A stretch of DNA of 64,000 bases from Planctomycetota bacterium (GTDB taxonomy: Bacteria; Planctomycetota; UBA1135; UBA2386). The notes under the pieces are model-generated. The model was not told the origin of the DNA, did no database searches, and saw nothing but the letters and a program-made list of their open reading frames with translations. Of the stretch, positions 8,535-17,017 are shown piece by piece. The DNA is taken from contig JAHBXX010000011.1 of assembly GCA_019636245.1 (NCBI GenBank), positions 53,025 through 117,024 on the forward strand, in the 5' to 3' direction. The position numbers and the translations under genes were made by a program. Position 1 is the first letter of the stretch. Every line of letters starts with the position of its first letter.

Positions 8535-9050
8535 GTGGCCGAAGAGAAACCAAAGGAAGCGGACGGCAAGCCGGCGGCGCCCAGGAAGAAGGGTCCGTCG
8601 CCGCTGGTCCTGATCGCCATCGGCGCCGTCCTCGGCGGCGCCGGGGTCGTGTTCGCCGTACCGCCGAAGACCATCGAGGTCGCGGCGCCGGTCAAGGTCT
8701 ACGAGACGATCGACGTCACCCATCCCGACCCGATCCAGCACGAGTTCAACCCGCGCACCAAGGCCGGCAAGGGCATCGGCCGCGTGGCGCTGAAGTTCGT
8801 CTACCGGGTGCGCGAGGACCAGGAGGCGGCCGCGTTCGCGCAGATCAAGGAGCACTGGGAACTGGCCAACTCGAACGCGCTGCTGCTGCTGAAGACGCGC
8901 ACCATGGAGGAGCTGCAGTCCGAGGCCGGCGTGCGCATGCTGGAGAAGGACCTGCTCGACGACCTGGACCGCACGCTGTTCCCGGAGCACGGCGGCCAGA
9001 AGCTGGCCCGCGTCAGCCGCGTCATGTGGAGCAAGTGGCTGATGCAGTGA
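8535..9050 (+). CDS. fliL: Flagellar basal-body-associated protein FliL
   Basis: A 171-residue inner-membrane protein: a lysine/proline-rich cytoplasmic N-terminus, one transmembrane helix at about residues 25-42, and a periplasmic domain. FliL surrounds the stator and affects torque. The start GTG 8535 gives a short charged leader before the helix. The periplasmic part contains LKFVYRVREDQEAAAFAQIKEH followed by an ALLLLKTRTMEELQ segment, comparable to the family pattern in which ring-forming helices precede a strand. FliL is poorly conserved, so the assignment leans on topology, size and its place directly before fliM. Confidence 0.78.
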   Translation: MAEEKPKEADGKPAAPRKKGPSPLVLIAIGAVLGGAGVVFAVPPKTIEVAAPVKVYETIDVTHPDPIQHEFNPRTKAGKGIGRVALKFVYRVREDQEAAAFAQIKEHWELANSNALLLLKTRTMEELQSEAGVRMLEKDLLDDLDRTLFPEHGGQKLARVSRVMWSKWLMQ

Positions 9051-9063
9051 GGAGAACGGCTGC

Positions 9064-10065
9064 GTGAACGACATCCTCAGCAACGAAGAGATCGATGCCC
9101 TGCTGCAGATGTTCCGCAGCGAGGGCGGCGCCGCCGAGGAGGACCCGCTGGCCGGCAAGCCGGCCGTGGCGCCGTTGCTGGCCGTCGAGGATCGGGTCGT
9201 CAGTCCCGTCGACCTGCTGAAGCCGAACCGGCTCGGTCGCGAGCAGCTGCGCGGCCTCGAGCGCTACTTCGAGAGCGCCGGCAAGCTGCTGTCGGCGACC
9301 ATCAGCGACAAGCTGCGCCTCGACACGCGCTGCGATTGCGTCGCCGTCGAGCAGCTGCGGTTCGGCAACTGGCTCGAGCAGCTGCCCGGGCCGGTGTCGA
9401 TCTACGTGCTGCAGATGGAGCCGTTCCGGCTGCCGGTGCTGTTCACCGCCAGCACGAGCCTGCTCTACGGCGCCGTCGACCGCATCCTCGGCGGTTCCGG
9501 CAAGGTCACCAAGGTGCCCAAGGACTTCACCGCCGCCGAGCACACCGTCGCCGAGGCGCTGGTCGGGCCCTGCCTCGATCGGATCTGCGAGAGCCTCGGC
9601 GACGTGGTGAAGCTGAAGTGGACGCTGCAGAACCGGTTCTGCAACCCGTCGATGGCGCAGATCCTGCCGTCGCAGGACGTGGCGCTGGCGGTCTACTTCC
9701 AGGCGACCGGCGAGTTCCTGCTGGGCGACCTGCGGCTGATGATCCCGTTCGCGTCGCTGGAGCCCCTGCTCGATCGTTTCGGCCGCGACACCGTGGCCAG
9801 CCTCGAGCCCGGCGCGCTGCGCGATCGGGTCGCGGCGACCGTGCGCGACGTCGGCGTCGACCTCGCCGTCGAGCTGGGCGGGGCCCGTATCCGCCTGCGG
9901 CAACTGCTGGACCTGCAGCCGGGCGACGTGATCCCGCTGGCGACGCGCCTCGGCGCGCCCGCCGTGGTGCCCGTGCAGGGCCGGCCCAAGTTCACCGGCC
10001 ACGTCGGCCGGATCGGCAACAGATTGGGCCTGCAGGTGGCCGATGTGATCGCCGACCAGGCATGA
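9064..10065 (+). CDS. fliM: Flagellar motor switch protein FliM
   Basis: A 333-residue C-ring protein that receives phosphorylated CheY and reverses the motor. The N-terminus NDILSNEEIDALLQM is the CheY-binding signature. The middle domain has the CheC/FliM-type fold, including LPGPVSIYVLQMEPFRLPVLF and LVGPCLDRICESL. The C-terminal 80 residues form a SpoA domain with IRLRQLLDLQPGDVIPL. GTG 9064 is supported by GAGGAGA eight bases upstream. The stop overlaps the fliN start (ATGA), so FliM and FliN are likely made in coupled amounts. Confidence 0.96.
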   Translation: MNDILSNEEIDALLQMFRSEGGAAEEDPLAGKPAVAPLLAVEDRVVSPVDLLKPNRLGREQLRGLERYFESAGKLLSATISDKLRLDTRCDCVAVEQLRFGNWLEQLPGPVSIYVLQMEPFRLPVLFTASTSLLYGAVDRILGGSGKVTKVPKDFTAAEHTVAEALVGPCLDRICESLGDVVKLKWTLQNRFCNPSMAQILPSQDVALAVYFQATGEFLLGDLRLMIPFASLEPLLDRFGRDTVASLEPGALRDRVAATVRDVGVDLAVELGGARIRLRQLLDLQPGDVIPLATRLGAPAVVPVQGRPKFTGHVGRIGNRLGLQVADVIADQA

Positions 10066-10460
10066 CCGACGGCAACGAGTTCTCGGGCGAGCCGGCGTGG
10101 AACGCGGCCGACGTCGCCAAGGCGGGGGCGGAACTCGCGGCGGCGGCCGTGCAGCCGATCGCCTTCGGCCAGCTCGGCACCGGCGCCCGGGCCGAGGCGG
10201 CGCGCAACCTCGACCTCCTGCTCGATGTCGAGATCCCGGTCTCGGTCGAGGTCGGCCGCACGCAGATGAGCCTCGACGAAGTGCTGCGGCTGGTGCCCGG
10301 CAGCGTGATCGCGCTCGACAAGAAGGCCGAGGAGCCGGTCGACCTGCGCGTCAATGGCAAGCTGGTGGCGCGCGGCGAGGTGGTGCTCGTCGACGACTCC
10401 TACGGCCTGCGCATCACGCAGATCGTCGATGCGGCGGGCCGGCTCGAGAGCCTGCGCTGA
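10062..10460 (+). CDS. fliN: Flagellar motor switch protein FliN
   Basis: A 132-residue protein with a SpoA/FliN domain over about residues 50-125: LLLDVEIPVSVEVGRTQMSL, then LRLVPGSVIAL, then DLRVNGKLVARGEVVLVDDSYGLRIT. These are hallmark FliN features. It forms the lower part of the C ring with FliM. I placed the start at ATG 10062, overlapping the fliM stop; the frame is open further upstream without a sensible start. It is the last recognisable flagellar gene here; the fliPQR-flhBA export-gate genes and flagellins are not in this window. Confidence 0.95.
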   Translation: MTDGNEFSGEPAWNAADVAKAGAELAAAAVQPIAFGQLGTGARAEAARNLDLLLDVEIPVSVEVGRTQMSLDEVLRLVPGSVIALDKKAEEPVDLRVNGKLVARGEVVLVDDSYGLRITQIVDAAGRLESLR

Positions 10461-10474
10461 GCCGGCGGCTCAGC
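10456..10474. terminator. Inverted repeat shared by the fliN and tonB stop codons
   Basis: GCTGAGCC-ggc-GGCTCAGC is a perfect 8-bp dyad with a 3-base loop. It contains the TGA of fliN on one strand and the TGA of tonB on the other. It has no T-run, so as an intrinsic terminator it would be weak. It is placed exactly where a bidirectional transcription stop between two convergent genes is expected. Confidence 0.45.
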
Positions 10475-11126
10475 CACGATCGGTGAGGCGGAACACGAAC
10501 GGGACCTCGACGGTCCCGGGGCCGCGGTCGAACCGCCACTTGCCGGCGGCGGTCAGCGCCGCGGCATCGAGCAGCACCGAGCCGCTGCCCAGGGCCACGC
10601 TGCAGTGTCTGGCGAAGCCCGCGGCGTCGATCTCGATCCGGACGACGACCGTGCCCTCGATGCGCCGGCGGATGGCGCCGGCCGGGTAGTCCGGCGGCAG
10701 GTTGAACCCCGGCAACGCGACCGGCACCTCGGGCCGGGCTTCGCTGGTCGACGCGGCGGCCGGCGGCTCGGCGACCGGGGCCCGCTCCAACGGCCGCAGG
10801 ATGACGTTGGCGGCCAGCACCTCGTCGAGGCGCCTGGGCGGGGTCCGGGTCTCGGCATCGGGCGGGGTTGGCCGTTCGGGCCACGGCTCCGCTGCGTCGT
10901 CGACCGGGGGGGGCGGCAGTGGCGGTTCCGTTTCGGTGGCGGTGGCGACGGGCGGCGGCTCGGCGGCGGGCTGCTCACGGGCGGCCGTCCGCGCCTCGCT
11001 CGGGGCGACGAGGTAGCGCACTTCGGTCCGTTCGGGCGCGGCGAGGCTCTGCGCCGTCGCCGCCATCGCGGCCACCACGGTCAGGTGCAGCACGGCGGAC
11101 AGGGCGAGGCTGGCCCCCCGGCGCAT
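10470..11126 (-). CDS. tonB: Energy transducer TonB
   Basis: A 218-residue protein that couples the inner-membrane proton gradient to outer-membrane receptors. It has an N-terminal membrane anchor (ASLALSAVLHLTVVAAMAATA), a proline/glutamate-rich periplasmic spacer at about residues 40-130, and a C-terminal TonB domain. That domain contains PDYPAGAIRRRIEGTVVVRIEID and ends with AAGKWRFDRGPGTVEVPFVFRL, the expected YP-x-x-A and W-x-F motifs. I chose ATG 11126 because it begins just before the anchor; longer starts add an unlikely basic leader. It is divergent from a TonB-dependent receptor at 11378, so it probably serves that receptor. Confidence 0.9.
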   Translation of the reverse strand: MRRGASLALSAVLHLTVVAAMAATAQSLAAPERTEVRYLVAPSEARTAAREQPAAEPPPVATATETEPPLPPPPVDDAAEPWPERPTPPDAETRTPPRRLDEVLAANVILRPLERAPVAEPPAAASTSEARPEVPVALPGFNLPPDYPAGAIRRRIEGTVVVRIEIDAAGFARHCSVALGSGSVLLDAAALTAAGKWRFDRGPGTVEVPFVFRLTDRG

Positions 11127-11150
11127 CGGCGGTCGCTGCAGGTTGCCTCG

Positions 11151-11166
11151 TTGCGTGGCCACGCAA
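11151..11166. promoter_or_regulatory. Perfect 16-bp palindrome upstream of tonB, candidate operator
   Basis: TTGCGTGGCCACGCAA is a perfect palindrome without a spacer, 25 bp upstream of the tonB start in the divergent region between tonB and the receptor gene. Its size and placement fit an operator for a dimeric repressor. It does not resemble the AT-rich Fur box. Confidence 0.5.
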
Positions 11167-11309
11167 GGTGTGCCGGCAACTGGCATGCCTCGTCGCCGGC
11201 CGCTGGTGAGTTCCCGCCGTCGGTGCCTTCCTGCGCCCGTTCCGAAACGACGCGTACACGATCGGTGACGGTCGGGGGGCGGGTTCCGGTGGCCGGCCGA
11301 CGTGGCACC

Positions 11310-11336
11310 GCCCGAGGCACAGCTGTTGCCTCGGGC
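11310..11336. promoter_or_regulatory. Stem-loop in the leader of the TonB-dependent receptor gene
   Basis: GCCCGAGGCA, a 7-base loop, then TGCCTCGGGC: a perfect 10-bp stem ending 41 bp upstream of the receptor ATG. There is no T-run after it. It may be a leader attenuator, an mRNA-stabilising hairpin or a DNA-binding site. I looked for cobalamin-riboswitch core sequences around it and did not find them. Confidence 0.4.
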
Positions 11337-11377
11337 CTGGGCGTAGCTGCTCGGCGTCCCCCCTCTCGCTGTCCCCG

Positions 11378-13543
11378 ATGGCATCCCACCTCTCCCGCTG
11401 TTGCGCCGCGGCCGGCGCAGTGGCGCGCATCTCGATCTTCTCGACCCTGGCCCTGGGCGCGACGGACCGCGCCACCGCCGGGACCCGGGCGCAAGGTCCG
11501 CAGGACCCGCCGCCGCAGGGAGAACAGGGGCCGGCGAAGCCCCCTTCGTCGCGGCTGCCCGAGGTCGTCATCCGCGAGTCGGCCGACGACGGACGCCGGC
11601 TCGAGCAGGTCCCGATCGACAACATCGGCGGGCGGGACCTGATCGGCCCGCAGGAGGTCCGCCAGGCCGGCTCGACGAACCTCCAGGAACTGCTGCGGCG
11701 TTCGCCCGGCGTGCACATCAGCGAGGAGACGGGCTCCGACTCGCTGCCGAACATCGCCGTGCGCGGAGTGACGAACGGCGCCGAGGGCGCCTGGCGCTCG
11801 ATCAACCTGGGCATGTACGCCGACGGCATCCCGCTGGCGCCGGCGCCGTACGGCCAACCCGGCAACTCGCTGTTCCCGTTCCCCCTCGAACGCGTCTACG
11901 CGATCGACGTGCAGCGCGGCGGCGGTGCGGTCCGTTACGGACCGAACAACGTGTCCGGGGTCGTCAACTTCCTGACGCGGCCGATCCCGGTCGAACCGAC
12001 GGTCGTCGGCCGCGTGCGCGTCGACACGTTCGCCAACACCAGCTACTACGCGGCCTATGGCGCCACCGAGGGCCCGCTCGGCCTCCTGATCGAAGCGGTC
12101 TACAAGGACGGCGAGTCGTTCCGCGACAACGGCGACTACACGATCCAGAACTACGCGATCAAGGCGAGCTACGCGCTGGCGAAGGACGTGCGCCTGTTCG
12201 GGCAGATCGAGACGTTCGACGACGACAGCCGGCTCAGCGACGGCCTCACGACCGCCGCCTACCAGGCCGATCCGTCGCAGACGCTGTCGCCGCAGAACCG
12301 CTTCCGCGGCGAACAGGACCGCGCCAACCTGAAGCTGGAGTGGGACATCGACGCCGACACGCTGTTCGAGGTCGTGACGTACTGGTTCGACGGCACGCGC
12401 ACCTTCTTCCTCGGCAGCCCGACCTTCTATGGCGACGCCGTGCCCACCTTCATCCAGGCGACGCCGCGGCCGATCCGCACGGTCGCCGTGCAGCCGCAGA
12501 TCACGCACAGCTACCGCATCGGCGGCGGCGAGGGCGAACTGCTCTTCGGTCTGCGCTACCTGCAGGAGGACATCGTCCGGAACGTGACGCGCTTCTTCCC
12601 GGACGGCACCTCGACGCTGCGCTCCGAGGAACAGTACGACTACTACACGGCGTCGGCGTTCGTCGAGAACCGGTTCCGTTTCGGCGCCTGGACGGTGACG
12701 CCCGGCCTGCGCTTCGAGTACGTGGCGATCGACGCCAGGAACCGGATCAGCGGGGAGACCGCCTACGAGGACTTCGTCGAGGTGCTGCCGGCGCTCGGCA
12801 TCGCCCACCAGTTCACGACCGAATGGGCGGCCTACGCGGGGGTGCAGAGCACCTTCGCCGCGCCGCAGGCGCCGCAGATCGAGATCTCGAGCGACCCGCA
12901 GGACATCAGCGCGCAGTACGCCTGGAACTACGAGGTCGGCACCCGCTGGCGGCATCGGGAAGGTGTGTTCGGCGCCGACCTCACCCTGTACCAGATCGAC
13001 TACTCCGACCGGCTGGTCCCCGATCCCGACCAGTTCGACGTCTTCGTCAATGCCGGCAGCAGCCGCCATCGCGGCGTCGAACTGGCGCTGGACAGCGACC
13101 TGACGGCCGTCGGCCTCACCGGGGTCTCGCTGTGGAGCAACACCTCGTGGAACGACTCCCGGTTCACCAACGGGCAGTTCGACGGCAATCGCTTCGCGGG
13201 CGCTCCGGAGTGGCTGGCCTCGTGGGGGGCGCGCTACCGCCATGCTCCGAGCGGCCTGTGGCTCTCGGTCGACGGCACCTACGTCGGCGCGGCGTTCAGC
13301 GACGCCGAGAACACCAGGGAACTCAACGCCCAGGGCACGCGCGGCGAGCGGCCGTCCTACGTGGTCTGGAACGCCGCCGTCGGCTGGGACCACGACCTCG
13401 GCGACAAGACCGAGGTCTCGGCGCTCGTCGGCGGCCGCAACATCCTCGACGAGGAGTACTTCGAACCCCGCACCGCGCGCGGCATCTACCCTGGCCCACC
13501 CGCCAGCATGGTGTTCCAGCTCGGTGTCACCCACCGCCTATGA
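11378..13543 (+). CDS. TonB-dependent outer-membrane receptor, FecA-like
   Basis: A 721-residue outer-membrane transporter. The N-terminal leader is followed by a plug domain at about residues 60-200, with LQELLRRSPGVHISEETG, NIAVRGV and the YGPNNVSGVVNFLT end-of-plug motif, closest in style to Fe(III)-dicitrate receptors. A beta-barrel with alternating aromatic strands follows and ends in a C-terminal strand FQLGVTHRL (Leu rather than the usual Phe). The ligand is not deducible: iron chelates, cobalamin and oligosaccharides are all possible. Its stop overlaps the start of the next gene (ATGA at 13540), which encodes a secreted glycosidase-like protein. Divergent from tonB across 251 bp holding a palindrome and a hairpin. 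Confidence 0.9.
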   Translation: MASHLSRCCAAAGAVARISIFSTLALGATDRATAGTRAQGPQDPPPQGEQGPAKPPSSRLPEVVIRESADDGRRLEQVPIDNIGGRDLIGPQEVRQAGSTNLQELLRRSPGVHISEETGSDSLPNIAVRGVTNGAEGAWRSINLGMYADGIPLAPAPYGQPGNSLFPFPLERVYAIDVQRGGGAVRYGPNNVSGVVNFLTRPIPVEPTVVGRVRVDTFANTSYYAAYGATEGPLGLLIEAVYKDGESFRDNGDYTIQNYAIKASYALAKDVRLFGQIETFDDDSRLSDGLTTAAYQADPSQTLSPQNRFRGEQDRANLKLEWDIDADTLFEVVTYWFDGTRTFFLGSPTFYGDAVPTFIQATPRPIRTVAVQPQITHSYRIGGGEGELLFGLRYLQEDIVRNVTRFFPDGTSTLRSEEQYDYYTASAFVENRFRFGAWTVTPGLRFEYVAIDARNRISGETAYEDFVEVLPALGIAHQFTTEWAAYAGVQSTFAAPQAPQIEISSDPQDISAQYAWNYEVGTRWRHREGVFGADLTLYQIDYSDRLVPDPDQFDVFVNAGSSRHRGVELALDSDLTAVGLTGVSLWSNTSWNDSRFTNGQFDGNRFAGAPEWLASWGARYRHAPSGLWLSVDGTYVGAAFSDAENTRELNAQGTRGERPSYVVWNAAVGWDHDLGDKTEVSALVGGRNILDEEYFEPRTARGIYPGPPASMVFQLGVTHRL

Positions 13544-15549
13544 GCCAGGACCGCAACATGCGCTTCGCCTTTGCCTTCGCTGCCCTCTTCGCCTCGCTGC
13601 TCCCGGCTCAGGATCCGCCGCCGACGCGCGAATTCGAGATCCGGTCCGACCGCGCCTTCCTCGGCGGCCAGCCCATCGACCTGTGGGGCTTGCGCTGCGG
13701 CAATGCCCTCTGCTCGCAGGCCGTCACCGAGCGGCACGTGCGCGCGCTCGACACGATGACGGCCCACGGCATCAACGCGATCGCCGTCTACCTGCAGGGC
13801 AGCAACGGCGGCTGGCCGGATGCCGAAGCCGGGCTGAACGGGTTCGCGCGCGACGGCCGGCTCGAGCGCGCCGTCGCCCAGCGGCTGGCGTGGCTGGTGC
13901 GCGAGTGCGACCGCCGCGGCATGGTCGTCTGCATAGGCATCCTGTCGCCACGCAAGGACGAGTACCTCGACGGCGAGGCGGCGATCCAGCGGGCGCTGCA
14001 GGAGACCGCGCGGTTCCTGGTCGCCGAAGGGCTGCGCAACGTCTTCGTCGACCTGATGCACGAGTACGCCCATCCCGATCGGGTCGACCACGATCTGCTG
14101 CGGGAACCCGACGGCGCGGCCAAGAAGGCCCGGCTGACCGGGTGGTTCAAGGAGTTCGGCGACGGCATCGAGGTCGGCGTCTGCCCGTACGAGAAGTCGT
14201 CGACCGCCGACGGTTATCCCGGCATGGACGTGCGCATCGTGCAGAAGTCGATGCCCATCCCGCGCGACGGCTTCGTCGTCAACGTGGAGACGCAGAAGCA
14301 GGATCCGTACGAGAACGACGGCGTGTTCACGCCGGGTCAGATCGAGGCGATCCTGGCCGACTGCGAGCGCTACCGCGCGGCGCCACACGCGGCGATGTTC
14401 TTCCATGCCGCCTACATCCAGGGCATCGGCAACTCCAGCGGCACGGCGCCGCACCCCGAGATCGGCGGCGACGGCAGTTCGGCCAGCAACCGCGGCGTGC
14501 GCTTCTACTACGAGTGGGTCCGCGACCAGATCGGGCGCTGGGAGTATCCGCGGCACGTGCCGGTGGACAGGGCGGTGGTCGAAGCGTCGGCGGCCGGGAC
14601 GGCTGCGACCCGCGAGTTCGAGGTGCGCGGCGAGCAGGCGTTCCTCGGCGGCGAGCCGGTGCGCCTGTGGGGTCTGCGCTGCAACAACTCGCTGGTGAGC
14701 ACGGCGGTCACCGAACGGCTCTGCAACAACCTGGACAACATGGCCGCGCACGGGATCAACCTGATCAGCGTGGCGCTGCAGGGCACCAACGGCGGCTTCC
14801 CGGACGTCGACGCCGGGCCCAACGCCTACACCTCCGACGGTCGCCTGATCCCAGGCTTCGCCAGACGGCTCGAGCGGGTGGTCCGCGAGGCGGACCGGCG
14901 CGGCATGGTCGTGCTCGTGGTGCTGATGATGCCGCGCAAGGACCAGCTGCTGCGCGACGAGGCCGCGGTGCGGCGGGCGGTCGAGTCGACGGCCGAGTTC
15001 TTGGAGAGTCGTCGGCTGCGCAACGTGATGGTGAACCTGTTCCAGGAGTTCCACCATCCGACCCGGATCGACCACGACATCTTCCGCGAGCCGGATGGCG
15101 CGGCGAAGAAGGCGCAGCTGGCGGCGTGGTGGAAGGCGAAGGCGCCGGCGATCGAGGTCGGCCTGGTGCCGAACCACCAGAACGGATCGCCGGTCGACTT
15201 CCCGGGCTGCGACATCCAGATGCTGCACGAGGAACTGCCGATCCCACCGAGCGGCTTCGTCGTCAACACCGAGACTCCCGACGAGGATTCGAGCGGCAAC
15301 GAGGGTGTGTTCACGGTGCAGAGCCGGCGGCGGCTCGAGGCCATGTGGGCGCGCTACGCGGCCGAGCCGCGGGTGGCGATGCTGTTCCGCAGCTGCTACG
15401 CCGAGGACGTGCGCGGCCGCGCCGGAACCGGTCCGAACCTGGAGATGGGCGGCGACGGCACGGGCGCTGCGGATCGCGGCATCCGGTTCTTCTACGCCTG
15501 GTCGCTGGCGAACCTCGGTCGCTGGGAGTACCCGCGGCACGTGCGCTGA
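13540..15549 (+). CDS. Secreted protein with two tandem glycoside-hydrolase-like TIM-barrel domains
   Basis: A 669-residue protein (663 if started at ATG 13558) with a signal peptide FAFAFAALFASLLPAQ. Two copies of the same roughly 310-residue domain follow, offset by 328 residues and each starting TREFE. Both copies contain a W-G-L-R-C strand, GIN-x-I-x-V, DRRGMVV, an HP-x-R-x-DHD segment and RWEYPRHV at the end. Two glutamates are conserved and equally spaced in both: E175/E250 and E503/E578, each 75 apart. This is the pattern of acid/base and nucleophile in clan-A glycosidases, but I cannot name a family. Start 13540 overlaps the receptor stop (ATGA), implying co-translation. It probably acts outside the cytoplasm on a polysaccharide or glycoside. 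Confidence 0.75.
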   Translation: MSQDRNMRFAFAFAALFASLLPAQDPPPTREFEIRSDRAFLGGQPIDLWGLRCGNALCSQAVTERHVRALDTMTAHGINAIAVYLQGSNGGWPDAEAGLNGFARDGRLERAVAQRLAWLVRECDRRGMVVCIGILSPRKDEYLDGEAAIQRALQETARFLVAEGLRNVFVDLMHEYAHPDRVDHDLLREPDGAAKKARLTGWFKEFGDGIEVGVCPYEKSSTADGYPGMDVRIVQKSMPIPRDGFVVNVETQKQDPYENDGVFTPGQIEAILADCERYRAAPHAAMFFHAAYIQGIGNSSGTAPHPEIGGDGSSASNRGVRFYYEWVRDQIGRWEYPRHVPVDRAVVEASAAGTAATREFEVRGEQAFLGGEPVRLWGLRCNNSLVSTAVTERLCNNLDNMAAHGINLISVALQGTNGGFPDVDAGPNAYTSDGRLIPGFARRLERVVREADRRGMVVLVVLMMPRKDQLLRDEAAVRRAVESTAEFLESRRLRNVMVNLFQEFHHPTRIDHDIFREPDGAAKKAQLAAWWKAKAPAIEVGLVPNHQNGSPVDFPGCDIQMLHEELPIPPSGFVVNTETPDEDSSGNEGVFTVQSRRRLEAMWARYAAEPRVAMLFRSCYAEDVRGRAGTGPNLEMGGDGTGAADRGIRFFYAWSLANLGRWEYPRHVR

Positions 15550-15574
15550 CGCGGGGTCCGGCGGCGCGGCGGCT

Positions 15575-16744
15575 TCATCGGATCAGGCCGCCGACCGCGG
15601 CGCCGATCTCGATCGGCGACGACGGCACGAACGCGATCGTCTCGAGCCAGAGGGTCTCGTCGACGAACTGGCCGGGCGGCATGGTCCAACTCGCCGTGAG
15701 GTCGCCGTTGCCGTCGGACACGTAGACCCCGGCGAGGAAGAAGGCCGACAGGTCGAGCGCGATCGGCTGCGCGAACAGGTCGGGGATCTCGATGTGCGCG
15801 AGCCGCGGGCTGGCGTGGATCGCGACCAGCGTGTTCGGTTCGGTGCGGATCAGCAGCGAGAACGTCATGCCGTTCTGGATCGCGGTGGGGCGGGTGACGC
15901 CGACCAGCGGAGCCGTCGTCAGCGTGGGGCAGCCGGGGCTGGACGCGGTGATGGTGCTGCGCGCCATCAGCCCGACCGCGGGCGTGCCCACCAACCCGCA
16001 GCCGCCGCTGCCGCCGGCAAGGGTCGAATCGCTGAGCCAGACGCGGGCCCACGGGTTCACCGACAACCCGGGTTCGTTGATGCCGCCAGTGAAGGCGCAG
16101 CCACTGGCCTTCAAGGTCGAGTGGTGCAAGACGGCACCTTGACCGCCGAGTCCGCCACCCGTCAACGGGCTGCCGGAGAACGTGGTGTCGACGGCGATCA
16201 CGTGTGCCGTGTTGGCCACGAGACCGGTCGCGAGGCCCCCCTGGCCGGCGACGACGCAGCTCTGCAGGTGCACGTTCGATTCGCTGACCTCGAGTGCGAT
16301 GCGGCCGGTCGCCTGGATCGAACAGGAGTCGAAGGTGACCGTGCCGCCGGTGACGACGACCCGGTGGACGAGCTGGAAGATCAGGACGTTCACCTGGTTG
16401 GGTCGGAAGTCGACGCCGGTGACGTGCACCGCTTCGCCGGGCGCCGGCTGGAATCGCGTCGGTCCCTGTTCGTTCAGGCAGGCGAAGCTGGTGGCGCAGC
16501 CGGGCGGCATGAAGGCCGGGTCGAACTCCACCAACACCGTGCCCGGTACCAGCGCCCGGATCGTCACGCCGACATCGCAGGTGAAGTGGGCATAGGTGCC
16601 GGGCTGCACGTGCAGTACGTCACCGGACACGGCCACTGCCAGCGCGTCGCGGATCTGGGGGAAGCCACCGGGACCCACGAGGTGCGTCGTTTGGGCGGCG
16701 AGCGGGAGACTCAGCGAGACGGCGAGGACAGCGAGTCTGGACAT
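15575..16744 (-). CDS. Secreted parallel-beta-helix protein of unknown function
   Basis: A 389-residue exported protein; the start at ATG 16744 gives the signal peptide SRLAVLAVSLSLPLAAQ. The next part, FPQIRDALAVAVSGDVLHVQPGTY, is the opening motif of pectin-lyase-like right-handed beta-helix proteins (a 'calculate the extent of effect' pattern). About 200 residues of short beta repeats follow, rich in Thr, Ser, Val and Cys, for example FDSCSIQATG, LQSCVVAGQG and LSDSTLAGGS. The C-terminal 80 residues form a separate beta domain ending GAAVGGLIR, like tails seen in large planctomycetal exported proteins. No catalytic residues are recognised; it may be structural or glycan binding. It is convergent with the tandem glycosidase-like gene. 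Confidence 0.65.
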   Translation of the reverse strand: MSRLAVLAVSLSLPLAAQTTHLVGPGGFPQIRDALAVAVSGDVLHVQPGTYAHFTCDVGVTIRALVPGTVLVEFDPAFMPPGCATSFACLNEQGPTRFQPAPGEAVHVTGVDFRPNQVNVLIFQLVHRVVVTGGTVTFDSCSIQATGRIALEVSESNVHLQSCVVAGQGGLATGLVANTAHVIAVDTTFSGSPLTGGGLGGQGAVLHHSTLKASGCAFTGGINEPGLSVNPWARVWLSDSTLAGGSGGCGLVGTPAVGLMARSTITASSPGCPTLTTAPLVGVTRPTAIQNGMTFSLLIRTEPNTLVAIHASPRLAHIEIPDLFAQPIALDLSAFFLAGVYVSDGNGDLTASWTMPPGQFVDETLWLETIAFVPSSPIEIGAAVGGLIR

Positions 16745-17017
16745 GGCAACGACCGGGGAGGGGACCGAGCAGGACTCGGGAGGATGGTAATGGTTGGCGA
16801 CCGCCGCCCCGCCGTCGAGGTCCTCCTGTGGACCAGCGATCCGCATCGCGGGTGACGGCGGTCCGACGTGAATGACGGGACATCGACGGGTGCGCGCGAT
16901 GGCCCGCCTGGGCCGGACGCCGTCCCCTGCGGGGCAGAGCAGCGACTCACGTCCCCAGCGAACAGTGTGCCTGCTCCTGCTGTCCGGGGCGGGTGGGACC
17001 GGTCCACGCCGCCGGCG

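Noticed and set aside
11127..11377. Cobalamin riboswitch before the TonB-dependent receptor
   Set aside because: I looked on both strands for the B12-box and the GCAACTG/GCCACTG core elements. No convincing ordered set was found; only a palindrome and a simple hairpin remain.
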